Source: Cyclobacteriaceae bacterium
GTDB lineage: Bacteria > Bacteroidota > Bacteroidia > Cytophagales > Cyclobacteriaceae
Length of the DNA: 53,775 nucleotides
Assembly (NCBI GenBank): GCA_003565295.1
Contig: PXCO01000102.1
Span: 1 to 53,775, forward strand
Direction: 5' to 3'
In this document: positions 35,790 through 44,975 of the stretch, one piece after another
Layout: each line of letters begins with the position of its first letter
Numbering within the stretch: position 1 is the stretch's first letter
The notes under the pieces: model-generated
Seen by the model: the letters and a program-made list of their open reading frames with translations, nothing else
What the model was told of the DNA's origin: nothing
The model's database searches: none
Position numbers and translations under genes: made by a program

Positions 35790-35902
35790 ATGAAATCGAG
35801 CATGACGAGCACGTCACACGCTTAGATGATTATAGTTGCGAGATTCCACCCCGACCTGCGGTACGGGGCAAGTTATGACCGCTGAAAGACAATTATAAAC
35901 GC
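35790..35902 (+). repeat. Dispersed intergenic repeat element, copy A, between pump and tolC-like gene
   Basis: The element starts ATGAAATCGAG two bases after the pump stop codon and ends AATTATAAACGC at the ATGAAA start codon of the next gene (35903-35908). Its segment 35838-35887 matches 53725-53774 at 49 of 50 bases, including the CCCCG...CGGGG hairpin. It lacks the CCTGTCCTGA hairpin module seen in the other copies. Removing it would leave TAA-TG-ATGAAA, a normal operon junction. Confidence 0.85.
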
Positions 35903-37231
35903 ATGAAAAAATTTTTAATTGGGTGGATCCTTCTATTTCCGGCGACCATCATCCTAGCGCAAGAGGAGCCGTTGACATTTGAAAAAGCTATTGAGATCGG
36001 TCTCGAAAGAAATTTTGATGTAAAGATTGGGGTCAATGAGGCCATTCTTGCAGAAAATGACATCAGAATAGGAAGAAGTTTATTATTGCCTACACTAGAT
36101 GCTAATAATATAAGAACCTACCGTAGGGAAGATACTGAACAGACCTTTGTGAGTGACCCGGATGTGCCCAGGGTTATAGACGGTGCTGAAACAAGGACTA
36201 ACAACTATAGCCTTGTGGCTATCTATGGATTTAGTATGGATGCGGTGGTGGCCCTACAACGTTTGGGAAAACTGGCAGAAGTAGGGGAGCTGGAAGCAAA
36301 GGTGACCATTGAAAACACCGTAGCTGCCATAGCCACGGCTTATTATAGGTTGGTGTTGGAGCAGCAAAGGCACAATGTACTCCAAACTGCCCTAGAGCTT
36401 TCTGAGGAAAGGGTAAATATAGCCAAGGCTCAGTATGATTTTGGTAGGGCATCCAAGAGAGATTTTCTTGCGGCTCAAGTGGACTATAATGCTGATTTGA
36501 CCGCCCTCGTGACCCAGGATCAGGTCATTAAAAACGCAAAAGTTAACCTGAATGAGCTTTTGGCAATCGAGCCAAATAAAGAGTTTGTGATCAATGATAC
36601 GATAACCATCAGAGAAAACCTGATGATAGAGGATCTTATGGATAATGCCTATGAGAATAACAAGCAACTGCTGGTAAATCAGCGTATGCAAAATGTGGCT
36701 TATCTGCAGCTGAGAGAACTACAGGCCCAGCGGTTACCTACTATTACACTTAATGGAGCTTATAATAATAATTATCTTCGATCAGAAGCAGGATTTCTAC
36801 TTACCAACCAGCAGGACGGGATCACACTCGGGGCCACTGTCTCCTGGAACCTTTTCAGTGGCTTTTCCTTGAACCGTCGCATTCAAGGAGCCAAGATCCA
36901 GATGCAGAACCAAAGGCATTTCCTGGATCAATTTGAAATCCAAATGCAATCGGATATACAAAGGACCTTCAATGTCTATGAAAACAGTATAAGCCTGTTG
37001 GATATTGAAAAGGAAAACTACCAGGTGGCCGTTGAAAATTCAGATATTGCTTTGGATAGATTCCGCCTGGGGATTGCCAATTATCTGGAATTCAGGGATG
37101 CGCAGGTAAACCGGCTTCAGGCCGAAAGTAGGTTGATTGAGGCACTTTATAATATCAAGGAAACGGAAATTGAGCTTATGCGCCTTTCGGGAAGAATCTA
37201 CTTTCAAAACCCCTACGAAAAGGTTTTTTAA
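35903..37231 (+). CDS. TolC family outer-membrane channel, first RND system
   Basis: A 442-residue outer-membrane efflux protein with a signal peptide ending near residue 19 (FPATIILAQEEP). Two repeated coiled-coil and beta halves are typical of TolC: the helical stretches around LELSEERVNIAKAQYDFGRASKRDFLAAQVDYN and the later VENSDIALDRFRLGIANYLEFRDAQV are the paired family motifs. It completes the tripartite pump. Its ATGAAA start codon coincides exactly with the end of repeat copy A, so the element now supplies the leader and ribosome-binding region. The next gene follows after a 107-base gap. Confidence 0.93.
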   Translation: MKKFLIGWILLFPATIILAQEEPLTFEKAIEIGLERNFDVKIGVNEAILAENDIRIGRSLLLPTLDANNIRTYRREDTEQTFVSDPDVPRVIDGAETRTNNYSLVAIYGFSMDAVVALQRLGKLAEVGELEAKVTIENTVAAIATAYYRLVLEQQRHNVLQTALELSEERVNIAKAQYDFGRASKRDFLAAQVDYNADLTALVTQDQVIKNAKVNLNELLAIEPNKEFVINDTITIRENLMIEDLMDNAYENNKQLLVNQRMQNVAYLQLRELQAQRLPTITLNGAYNNNYLRSEAGFLLTNQQDGITLGATVSWNLFSGFSLNRRIQGAKIQMQNQRHFLDQFEIQMQSDIQRTFNVYENSISLLDIEKENYQVAVENSDIALDRFRLGIANYLEFRDAQVNRLQAESRLIEALYNIKETEIELMRLSGRIYFQNPYEKVF

Positions 37232-37338
37232 CCGAAAACCCCATTCCCTAAGGGGTGACGGGGTGAGGGTGATTTGGTAAATTGCTTTTTTTGCCGTATA
37301 ATTGAAATCACCATCTCCTGCAATGCGGGATATTTTGC

Positions 37339-38736
37339 ATGGATAAATCGCTGAGAAATAGTATATTGTTTTGTATTATTTGTCTTTTGTTTTTTAATTG
37401 TCAATCCCCTCAAAAAAAAGAAGCAGCCCCCTTTTGGGAAAATCCCGTAGAATTTGATTTACAGGAAATAAAGAACAGGGGGTTCATTAGGGCAATTGTG
37501 GACAACAGCTCCACGAGTTATTATGTGTACAGAGGTAAAACCATGGGCTATGAGTATGAAATGCTCAGAAATTTGGCCGCTCATTTGGAAGTGAACCTTA
37601 GATTGGTGGTAAGTGATGGTTTGGAAGCGTCATTTAGAGACCTTAATGAGGGGAGAGCCGATATTGTGGCCATCAACTTGGAGGTTTCTGAGGATAGGGA
37701 GAAATATGCGAATTTTTCGGATCCCATTTTAGAATTGGAGACTGTATTGGTACAATCCAGAAACAATAAGGCTATTCAGGTGTTAGATTCCCTTCACCAT
37801 AAGACCGTGCACATTAAAAAAGGGACAATTTACAGGGACAAACTCCGAAACGTGGCTGATTCTTTAGGGATATTGATTCATATTCAGGAAGAGGATGACA
37901 GTAAAGAGAATTTAATCTTAAAGGTAATCGAAGGGGAAATTGATTTTACAGTGGTAGACAGCGATGTTGCCCTGGTTAATGCCACCTATTATGACAACCT
38001 CGACGTAAGCGTTGCTATAAGCGAACCCTCACCAGTTTCCTGGGCTTTCAGAAAGAACGCCTCAGAATTGCTGAATGCCACGAATAATTGGTTGAAACGG
38101 ATTCACCGCACAGGCTATCAGGCCATACTTTATGACAAATATTTTTTGAACAAAAAAAACAGTTATTTCAGAAATACCTCCCCTTTTTCATCTGTTTCAG
38201 GGGGTAGGATCAGCCAATATGACGAAATCATCAAGAATGGTGCGGATCTTTTGGGCTGGGATTGGAGGCTTTTAGCCTCTTTGGTCTATAAAGAAAGCAG
38301 GTTCGACACCTCTGCCATTTCCTATGCAGGGGCAGTTGGGTTGCTCCAGCTGATGCCGGTCACCTTGCAAAGATTTGGGGTCTCAGACCCCAATGACCCC
38401 AGGGAAAGCCTACGTGGAGGGGTGAATTATCTTAGGTATTTGGATGGTTTCTGGTTAGAACGCGTACCGGACAATTCTGAGCGAATCAAGTTTATTTTGG
38501 CCAGCTATAATGTAGGCCATGGGCATGTACAGGACGCATGGCGCTTGGCTCTTAAGTACAACAAGGATACCCGGCAATGGAGTAATGTTGCCTACTACTT
38601 AGAAAGAAAATCAAGGCCAGAAATTTATAGGGATCCTTTGGTTACCAGTGGTTATGCAAAGGGACATATGGCGGTAAGATATGTGAGGGATGTGATGAGC
38701 CTTTATGAAACATATAAGGTATTGGTAGAACCTTAG
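37339..38736 (+). CDS. mltF: MltF-like membrane-bound lytic transglycosylase with solute-binding domain
   Basis: A 465-residue lipoprotein (leader FCIICLLFFNC, Cys21). The N-terminal periplasmic solute-binding domain (family 3 type, about 45-265, with GYEYEMLRNLAAHLEVNLRLV) is fused to a C-terminal SLT lytic transglycosylase domain (about 290-420). The catalytic Glu lies in LVYKESRFDTSAIS, followed by GAVGLLQLMPVTLQRFG, and later SYNVGHGHVQDA completes the fold. It cleaves glycan strands; the binding domain may sense muropeptides. The gene ends tail-to-tail with the desaturase, sharing four bases (TTAG). Confidence 0.93.
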   Translation: MDKSLRNSILFCIICLLFFNCQSPQKKEAAPFWENPVEFDLQEIKNRGFIRAIVDNSSTSYYVYRGKTMGYEYEMLRNLAAHLEVNLRLVVSDGLEASFRDLNEGRADIVAINLEVSEDREKYANFSDPILELETVLVQSRNNKAIQVLDSLHHKTVHIKKGTIYRDKLRNVADSLGILIHIQEEDDSKENLILKVIEGEIDFTVVDSDVALVNATYYDNLDVSVAISEPSPVSWAFRKNASELLNATNNWLKRIHRTGYQAILYDKYFLNKKNSYFRNTSPFSSVSGGRISQYDEIIKNGADLLGWDWRLLASLVYKESRFDTSAISYAGAVGLLQLMPVTLQRFGVSDPNDPRESLRGGVNYLRYLDGFWLERVPDNSERIKFILASYNVGHGHVQDAWRLALKYNKDTRQWSNVAYYLERKSRPEIYRDPLVTSGYAKGHMAVRYVRDVMSLYETYKVLVEP

Positions 38737-40199
38737 GAACTGATCATTCCTGTCATGATCTTTGCGGATAATAGACATAAGGGGATACCGCCTCCAGGGT
38801 GGACACTTCCCCCGCAAAAATACAGGTTTTTAATGCGGGAAGAATAATTTGCGTGCCTGAGGAATGCCGCATATTTATTGTTGGAGCTGTTGCCATAAAG
38901 TGCCCCATTGGCACTGCTGGTTTTGGACTCAATGCTTCTGGGCTCCAGTATTTCCTCTACTTCTATTAAAGATGATAGGTCAGTATGTAAGGCTCGGTTG
39001 AGTTTAGCCGTTATTTTTTCCCTGGCCATGTTGATCATTTCGTCCCAATCCTGGCCTTGATTATTAGGCACATTGATCATGGTAAACCAATTCATGCAGC
39101 CCTCAGGAGCATCATCAGGTTTTAGTACAGATGTGATATTCACATAAACGGTAGGGTCTTCATCTATTGTTTTCTTATTAAAAATGTGATCAAATTCCTT
39201 TTTGTAATCATTGCTAAAGAAAATATTGTGCAATCCCAATTCGGGGAAAACCTTCTTAATTCCCCAATAAAAAATTAGGGCAGAGCTGGACTTGGGCTGC
39301 TCAAGCAACTTTTTGGGCTGTTTTTCCTCTTTTAACAAAGTTTTGTAGGCATTGACCATGTCCATATTGTTCACCACCACGTCCGCAAAAGAATCACAGG
39401 CCTGCAATGTGACGCCTATAGCTTTGTTGTTTTTCACTATTATTTTTTTCACTGGGGAATTGAAATGGAACTTCACTCCCATTTCACTGGCCAGTTGAAA
39501 AACACTTAGGGTAATGTCATGCATACCCTTTATGGGGAAATAGGCTCCCCGGTTAAATTCAAGATGGGGGATGATATTGAGGGTTGCCGGGGTTTGGTAG
39601 GGATCTGATCCATTATAAGTGGCATACCTATTAAAGAGCTGCACTAATTTTGGGTGCCGAAATTGGCGGCAGTTAGCAGCATGCATGGTGGAGAAAATCC
39701 CCAGTTTCCCCATTTTAAAATAGGAATTGATGGCATCCTTATTCAACCATGTGGACCATTTATGAAGAGATCTTTCCATAAATAGGGGCGAAAGGTGCCG
39801 GTAGATATAGGCTGATTTTTTCAGGGCACCTGCTATGTCGGCATCAGGTTCCTTTAACTTTTCTTTTACCTCTTTTTCAAATTGTGATAGGGAAGAATAA
39901 GCTCTCAGCCGGATGCCATCATCCCAAAAGTAGTGGCAAATCACATCGAGCTTCACATACTCAAAGTAATCTTTGGGATCTTTACCAGCCAAAATAAAGA
40001 GATCGTCAACTTCTTCCGGTAAGGTGAACAAGGAAGGGCCTGCATCAAATCTGTACCCCTTATTGCTGATTTCGGAAAGTTTCCCGCCTGGATAGGCATT
40101 GGCTTCAAATACCTCTACCTGAAACCCCTTTACAGCTAATCTTACTGCTGATGCCAGTCCGGCAATACCAGAACCTATGATAATGGCCTTTTTTCCCAT
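38733..40199 (-). CDS. Carotenoid desaturase (CrtI/CrtD family)
   Basis: A 488-residue FAD flavoprotein of the phytoene-desaturase family. The N-terminal dinucleotide-binding motif IIGSGIAGLASAVRLA is followed by VFEANAYPGGKLSE and YRFDAGPSLFTLP. The C-terminal FAD segment reads NLYFCGGSVHPGGGIPLCLLSAK. FDAGPSLFT with a nearby Cys-His-Tyr pattern (ICHYFWDDG) resembles hydroxycarotenoid 3,4-desaturase CrtD more than phytoene desaturase CrtI, but the two are hard to tell apart by eye. No crtB or hydratase is adjacent. It overlaps the mltF-like stop by four bases tail-to-tail. Confidence 0.82.
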   Translation of the reverse strand: MGKKAIIIGSGIAGLASAVRLAVKGFQVEVFEANAYPGGKLSEISNKGYRFDAGPSLFTLPEEVDDLFILAGKDPKDYFEYVKLDVICHYFWDDGIRLRAYSSLSQFEKEVKEKLKEPDADIAGALKKSAYIYRHLSPLFMERSLHKWSTWLNKDAINSYFKMGKLGIFSTMHAANCRQFRHPKLVQLFNRYATYNGSDPYQTPATLNIIPHLEFNRGAYFPIKGMHDITLSVFQLASEMGVKFHFNSPVKKIIVKNNKAIGVTLQACDSFADVVVNNMDMVNAYKTLLKEEKQPKKLLEQPKSSSALIFYWGIKKVFPELGLHNIFFSNDYKKEFDHIFNKKTIDEDPTVYVNITSVLKPDDAPEGCMNWFTMINVPNNQGQDWDEMINMAREKITAKLNRALHTDLSSLIEVEEILEPRSIESKTSSANGALYGNSSNNKYAAFLRHANYSSRIKNLYFCGGSVHPGGGIPLCLLSAKIMTGMISS

Positions 40200-40241
40200 A
40201 CCCTAATAACAAGAGTTGGTCAAATAGGTTTTTGGCATCGA

Positions 40242-40874
40242 TCAGGCGTGTTTCTCATCGATGACCTGTTTTTGTACCTCATCTTTATTTTCTTTGTCTT
40301 CGGCTTCAAAGAACCTTTTCTGAAAAATAAGGATAATGGCCACTCCCACAAAAATGGAAGCGTCTGCAATATTGAAAATGGGCCATAATGCGGTATAGCT
40401 TCCTCCCACTATAGGTACCCAGTCAGGGATAAAACCCTCCCAGATGTCAATATAAAACATGTCAATAACTTGACCGTGAAACCAAGGGTTAGGGGCGTCA
40501 TAGGGTGCATTACCTAACCAAACCCCATAAAAAATACTGTCGATTAAGTTACCAATTGCCCCTCCCAAGATCAAGGCTATACACACAATATATCCGGGAT
40601 GGGATGATTTCTTGATGAGCAGAAATAGGTAGTACCCAATTCCAAACATGGCTAATAGCCTGAAACTGGTGAGCATCAGTTTACCGTATTCTGACCCCAA
40701 CTGCATCCCAAAAGCCATTCCGGGATTGGTGGTGTAATGGAGTTTAAACCAGTCCCCCAATACCTTAATTTGCCCCGGAGTACCAAAATCCATCTGGTGA
40801 TGTACCCACATTTTTACTACCTGATCAATCAGTATGATCAAAAGGGTGATGGCAAAATATCTAAAATATTTCAT
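40242..40874 (-). CDS. lspA: Lipoprotein signal peptidase LspA
   Basis: A 210-residue inner-membrane aspartic protease that removes lipoprotein leader peptides after diacylglyceryl transfer. Catalytic aspartates are in GNLIDSIF and FNIADASIFVG. The N-terminal helix (AITLLIILIDQVVKMWV) and LHYTTNPGMAFGM are family motifs. It has a charged C-terminal tail beyond the last helix (EAEDKENKDEVQKQ). Its ATGAAA start codon is exactly the end of the repeat array that separates it from ileS. Without the array it would start three bases after the ileS stop, the conserved ileS-lspA arrangement. Confidence 0.96.
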   Translation of the reverse strand: MKYFRYFAITLLIILIDQVVKMWVHHQMDFGTPGQIKVLGDWFKLHYTTNPGMAFGMQLGSEYGKLMLTSFRLLAMFGIGYYLFLLIKKSSHPGYIVCIALILGGAIGNLIDSIFYGVWLGNAPYDAPNPWFHGQVIDMFYIDIWEGFIPDWVPIVGGSYTALWPIFNIADASIFVGVAIILIFQKRFFEAEDKENKDEVQKQVIDEKHA

Positions 40875-41230
40875 CTGTTTATAATTGTCTTTTTATGGTC
40901 AGATGGAATCTCGCAACGATAATCATCCCCCCGTGTGTCGCTCTCGTCATGCCCTGACTGCTGTCAGGACAGGCTCGATTTCATGTGTTTATAATTGATT
41001 TTTATTTGCCACATGGAATCTCGCCATTTATAATCATCCCTTTGTGTGACGATCTCGTCATGCTCGATTTCATCTGTTTATAATTGTCTTTCAATGGTCA
41101 TAACTTGTTCCGCACTGTAAGTCGGGATAGCCTGTCCCTGCCTGTCCCAATAGCCACCTGGCTATCTGGGCAGGCCTCTGTGTGTCGTTTTGTCATGCCC
41201 TGACTGCCCTCAGGACAGGCTCGATTTCAT
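40875..41230 (-). repeat. Three-unit tandem array of the dispersed repeat element, between ileS and lspA
   Basis: Read on the minus strand, three head-to-tail units start with ATGAAATCGAG at plus 41230, 41073 and 40984 (lengths 157, 89 and 110 bases). The array ends at the lspA ATGAAA (40874-40869). Units share the core CATGACGAGA, GGGATGATTAT and GCGAGATTCCA, and the tail AATTATAAAC. They differ by presence of the CCTGAC-GTCAGG hairpin (absent in the 89-base unit), and one carries an inserted hairpin ATAGCC-aggt-GGCTAT and the segment shared with copy D. The left end is three bases after the ileS stop. Confidence 0.88.
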
Positions 41231-41233
41231 AGT

Positions 41234-44200
41234 CTATGCTTTCTCTACCTTAACGGTGAGTTCGTATTCATCCATATTCAAAGGCACTCCTTCATCCACT
41301 TTTCCGTTGAGTTCCATACTCAAAGCCTGGGTCTCAGTTTTGATATAGTCAGCAAAACTGTTTACCGCAGCTATAACCAAATTATCTTTACACCCCATGA
41401 GGATATTGATTTTGTCCTGAACCTCCAGTCCCATATCCTTGCGTAGGTTTTGAATGCGATTTACCAATTCCCTGGCAATACCCTCGTGTTTCAAGGCGTC
41501 TGTAACCGTTACGTCCAAAGCCACAGTTAACCCTTGATCGGAGGCTACCGACCAGCCAGGTATATCCTGCGATTGTATGATTACCTCATCCAAGGAAATG
41601 CTGATCCTCTCTCCATCAAGCTGAATGGAGTGTATGCCTGTGGTTTCTATTGCGGCAATATCTGTTTTTCCCCAGCTTTGAATCACCTTGGCCACTTCTT
41701 TCATCTTTGGGCCAAACTTCTTGCCCAATAGTGGGAAGTTGGGTTTCACATTTTTCACCAAGACATCAGAGGTGTCATCAATGTATTCGATCTCCTTTAC
41801 GTTGACTTCAGATTTTATTAATTCTTCTACGTGCTGGATTTGTTTTCGTTTGGTTTCGTTGAATATGGGGATAAGAATCCGCTGTAAAGGTTGCCTTACC
41901 TTTAATCTTTCTTTCTTCCTTAGGCTATGTACCAATGAGGATATATTTTGTGCCAATTCCATACTGGATTCCAGATCGTGGTTGATGGATTTGAGATCAA
42001 CTTCTTGCCAGTCCATCATATGCACTGATATCGGCCATTCTTGTCCTGCATCCATAGCATTTTGAACCAAGTTTTTATAAAGCCATTCTGCATAGAAAGG
42101 AGCAATGGGAGCCATCAATTGAGCAATGGTCAAAAGACATTCGTACAGGGTTTCGTAGGCGGCCTGTTTATCAGGGTTCATATCTCCCCTCCAGAACCGC
42201 TTTCTGGAAAGCCGGATGTACCAGTTCGATAATTGATCTACGGTGAAATTGGAAATGGCACGGGCAGCAGGGGTGGCATCGTATTGATCCATCGCCTTCT
42301 CCACTTCTATAATGAGTGATTGCAATTTGGAGCTTATCCAGCGATCCAATTCTGGCCTTTGAGAAAGGTGGGTGGATTTGGAGCTGTCATAAGTGAAGGC
42401 ATCCAAGTTGGCATATAAGGCAAAGAAATTATAGGTGTTCTGAAGGGTTCCAAAAAACCTCCTTTGTACTTCCTCTACCCCTTCTATGTTAAATTTCAGG
42501 TTGTCCCATGGGTTGGCATTGCTCAGCATATACCACCTAAGTGCATCAGGGCCGTGGGTTTTTAGTGTAGCAAAAGGATCCACCGCATTTCCCAGTCTTT
42601 TGGACATCTTGTTCCCGTTTTTATCCAGCACAAGCCCATTGGCAATCACATTTTTGAAGGCTACACTGTCATATAGCAATACGGCTAGGGTATGAAGAGT
42701 AAAAAACCATCCCCTGGTCTGGTCCACCCCTTCTGCAATAAAGTCAGCGGGGTAATTTGCCTTGAAAACCTCTTCGTTTTCAAAAGGGTAGTGCCACTGG
42801 GCGTAGGGCATGGCACCTGAGTCAAACCAAACGTCAATTAAGTCGGGTTCTCTGTACATTTTCTGCCCATCTTCTGCGACAAGCACCACCTCATCCACAT
42901 AGGGACGATGAAGGTCAATTTCCTTTCCTTCGAAAGGAGAAGATTTCATGGCACCTTCTGTCAATGATTTTTCAATTTCTTTTTCGAGCTCATCGATGGA
43001 ACCTATGCATTTTGTATGACTTCCATCTTTGGTTCTCCATATGGGAAGAGGGGTGCCCCAGAACCTAGATCTACTTAAGTTCCAGTCCACCAGGTTTTCC
43101 AGCCAATTCCCAAATCTACCGGTACCAGTAGCCTCGGGTTTCCAGTTAATGGTTTTGTTGTGGGCCACCAATTTATCCTTGTAGGCAGTGGTGCGTATGA
43201 ACCAGCTTTCTAAAGGATAATAAAGTACTGGCATGTCTGTACGCCAACAATGTGGATAGGAGTGCTCGTATTTTTCTACTTTGAAGGCTTTATTCTCATT
43301 TTTGAGAATGATGGAAATGATTACATCCGTACTTTTGTAAGTAGGATCTGATTCATCGTCATTCTGATAATTTTTCACATAAAAATCATCCTCCGTGAAA
43401 TTTTTATGTGCAGTGATCTGATGTTCCCCCATCTTTTGTAGCAAATAACTCCCAATGACGGGAAGAAATTTACCCTGTTTATCTACCACAGGGATGTCCT
43501 CACCTTTCTCATCTTTCACAAATATCCCCGGGACACCCTGTTGGGTAAGGGTCCTGAAGTCATCGGCACCAAATGCCTTGGCCAGATGCACGATCCCTGT
43601 TCCATCCTCGGTGGTGACATAATCTCCGGAGATTACCGTATAGGCAGGATAGGGTTGTCTGATAGCAGTTATGGGAAATAGAGGTTCATATTCCATCCCC
43701 AGCAGCTCGCTTCCTTTCAGTTCCTCCACCACTTCAAAGGGGATGAGCTTGTCCCCTTCAGCATATTTGTTCAAGGAAATCCCTTCAGCTTTTTTGTTGA
43801 AATAGGATCTCATTCTGGCCTTGGCCAGGATCACCGTTTGGGAGGCAAATGTGTAGGGGTTAAAGGTTTTTACTTTTACGTAGTCCAATTTTTCCCCAAT
43901 GGCCAAGGCCGAGTTGGAGGGCAGGGTCCAAGGGGTAGTTGTCCATGCCAAAAGATAGGTGTCTTCGAAATCTTTCACCTTAAATTGAGCCGTGACAGAG
44001 GTATCCTTTACGTCCCTGTAACATCCGGGTTGATTGAGCTCATGGGAACTTAAGCCGGTACCTGCGGCCGGGGAGAAGGGTTGTATGGTATAGCCTTTAT
44101 AAAGCAAGTTTTTTTCATAGAGTTGCTTAAGCAGATGCCAAAGGGTCTCAATGTACTTGGGCTCAAAGGTGATGTAAGGATCGTCCAGGTCTACCCAATA

Positions 44201-44620
44201 CCCGATTTTTTCGGTGAGCTCGTCCCATTCATCCTTATATCGCATCACCGTTTCCCGGCATTTCTGGTTGTATTCCGCAACGGAGATTTTGTTACCGATG
44301 TCTTCCTTGGTGATGCCCAGTTCTTTTTCCACCTGCAGTTCCACAGGAAGCCCATGGGTATCCCACCCCCCTTTTCGCTTCACCTGAAAGCCTTTGAGGG
44401 TTTTGTACCGGCAAAACACATCCTTAATGGCGCGTGCCATCACATGGTGTATACCAGGGGTACCATTGGCAGAAGGAGGGCCTTCGTAAAAAGTGTAGGA
44501 AGGTGCTCCTTCCCTGTTCTTCACGGATTTCTCAAATATGCCTTCCTTTTTCCAAAATTCGAGTATGTCTTCCCCTATCTCAGGGTAGTTCACTTGCTTG
44601 AATTCCCGGTATTTTTTCAC
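41234..44620 (-). CDS. ileS: Isoleucyl-tRNA synthetase
   Basis: A 1128-residue class Ia synthetase. The HIGH-type motif is GTPGIHHV within GPPSANGTPGIHH. The signature loop is KMSKR, in NKMSKRLGNAVDP, and not KMSKS. With the long C-terminus lacking an obvious zinc site, this points to the eukaryote-like IleRS2 group, known for reduced mupirocin sensitivity. The start is taken as GTG 44620 because the protein then begins with the usual KKYREFKQVNYPEIGEDI and AAGGA lies a few bases upstream; the frame is open to a TTG at 44737. lspA follows after the repeat array. Confidence 0.95.
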   Translation of the reverse strand: MKKYREFKQVNYPEIGEDILEFWKKEGIFEKSVKNREGAPSYTFYEGPPSANGTPGIHHVMARAIKDVFCRYKTLKGFQVKRKGGWDTHGLPVELQVEKELGITKEDIGNKISVAEYNQKCRETVMRYKDEWDELTEKIGYWVDLDDPYITFEPKYIETLWHLLKQLYEKNLLYKGYTIQPFSPAAGTGLSSHELNQPGCYRDVKDTSVTAQFKVKDFEDTYLLAWTTTPWTLPSNSALAIGEKLDYVKVKTFNPYTFASQTVILAKARMRSYFNKKAEGISLNKYAEGDKLIPFEVVEELKGSELLGMEYEPLFPITAIRQPYPAYTVISGDYVTTEDGTGIVHLAKAFGADDFRTLTQQGVPGIFVKDEKGEDIPVVDKQGKFLPVIGSYLLQKMGEHQITAHKNFTEDDFYVKNYQNDDESDPTYKSTDVIISIILKNENKAFKVEKYEHSYPHCWRTDMPVLYYPLESWFIRTTAYKDKLVAHNKTINWKPEATGTGRFGNWLENLVDWNLSRSRFWGTPLPIWRTKDGSHTKCIGSIDELEKEIEKSLTEGAMKSSPFEGKEIDLHRPYVDEVVLVAEDGQKMYREPDLIDVWFDSGAMPYAQWHYPFENEEVFKANYPADFIAEGVDQTRGWFFTLHTLAVLLYDSVAFKNVIANGLVLDKNGNKMSKRLGNAVDPFATLKTHGPDALRWYMLSNANPWDNLKFNIEGVEEVQRRFFGTLQNTYNFFALYANLDAFTYDSSKSTHLSQRPELDRWISSKLQSLIIEVEKAMDQYDATPAARAISNFTVDQLSNWYIRLSRKRFWRGDMNPDKQAAYETLYECLLTIAQLMAPIAPFYAEWLYKNLVQNAMDAGQEWPISVHMMDWQEVDLKSINHDLESSMELAQNISSLVHSLRKKERLKVRQPLQRILIPIFNETKRKQIQHVEELIKSEVNVKEIEYIDDTSDVLVKNVKPNFPLLGKKFGPKMKEVAKVIQSWGKTDIAAIETTGIHSIQLDGERISISLDEVIIQSQDIPGWSVASDQGLTVALDVTVTDALKHEGIARELVNRIQNLRKDMGLEVQDKINILMGCKDNLVIAAVNSFADYIKTETQALSMELNGKVDEGVPLNMDEYELTVKVEKA

Positions 44621-44975
44621 AGTGTCCTTGGTGTTTCTTTCTCTTATCGTAAATTTTCCATGAAGCCAGCTCCATAAATCCAACTCCTTCAAAAGGAGGC
44701 ACAAAGTTAATAGAAAAGTAGCTGATCTTTGCTCCAAAAAAGGAAAAACTGCTTTCCATAGCTATGCTCAATGCCTAATTACTGATTGCATATTGAAGTT
44801 TTGAATCAATGGCTCCAAAAGTCAGGCTCAGTTTCAGGAGGGTAAGGTGTTGTAAATTAAAGCATAGCCCTAAGGGTACCCACCTTAGCCCCTCCATAGG
44901 GAATGATTCAATACCTAATGCTGGGTGGTTTTGTAAAGTCCTGAATATGGTTTTTATTCCCATTAACAAAAAAGA
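44621..44975 (-). other. Upstream region of ileS
   Basis: A 355-base region between the dGTPase stop and the ileS GTG. A TAACTTTG box (minus, 44709-44702) matches TAnnTTTG and would give a leader of roughly 75 bases. Short frames here (for example 44775-44969) lack coding signs. I see no repeat or RNA gene. Confidence 0.4.

Noticed and set aside
40875-41230. Tandem repeats that might be a CRISPR array
   Set aside because: Units are 89-157 bases of differing content, with no uniform short repeats and spacers, and no cas genes are nearby.
44081-44677. 198-codon plus-strand ORF opposite ileS
   Set aside because: It is fully inside the well-supported ileS gene in an antisense frame and shows no family motif.
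44775-44969. 64-codon minus-strand ORF upstream of ileS
   Set aside because: No homology pattern or ribosome site; more likely part of the ileS leader region.
44738-44975. T-box or other riboswitch before ileS
   Set aside because: T-box leaders are not expected in this phylum, and no T-box core or specifier hairpin could be seen.
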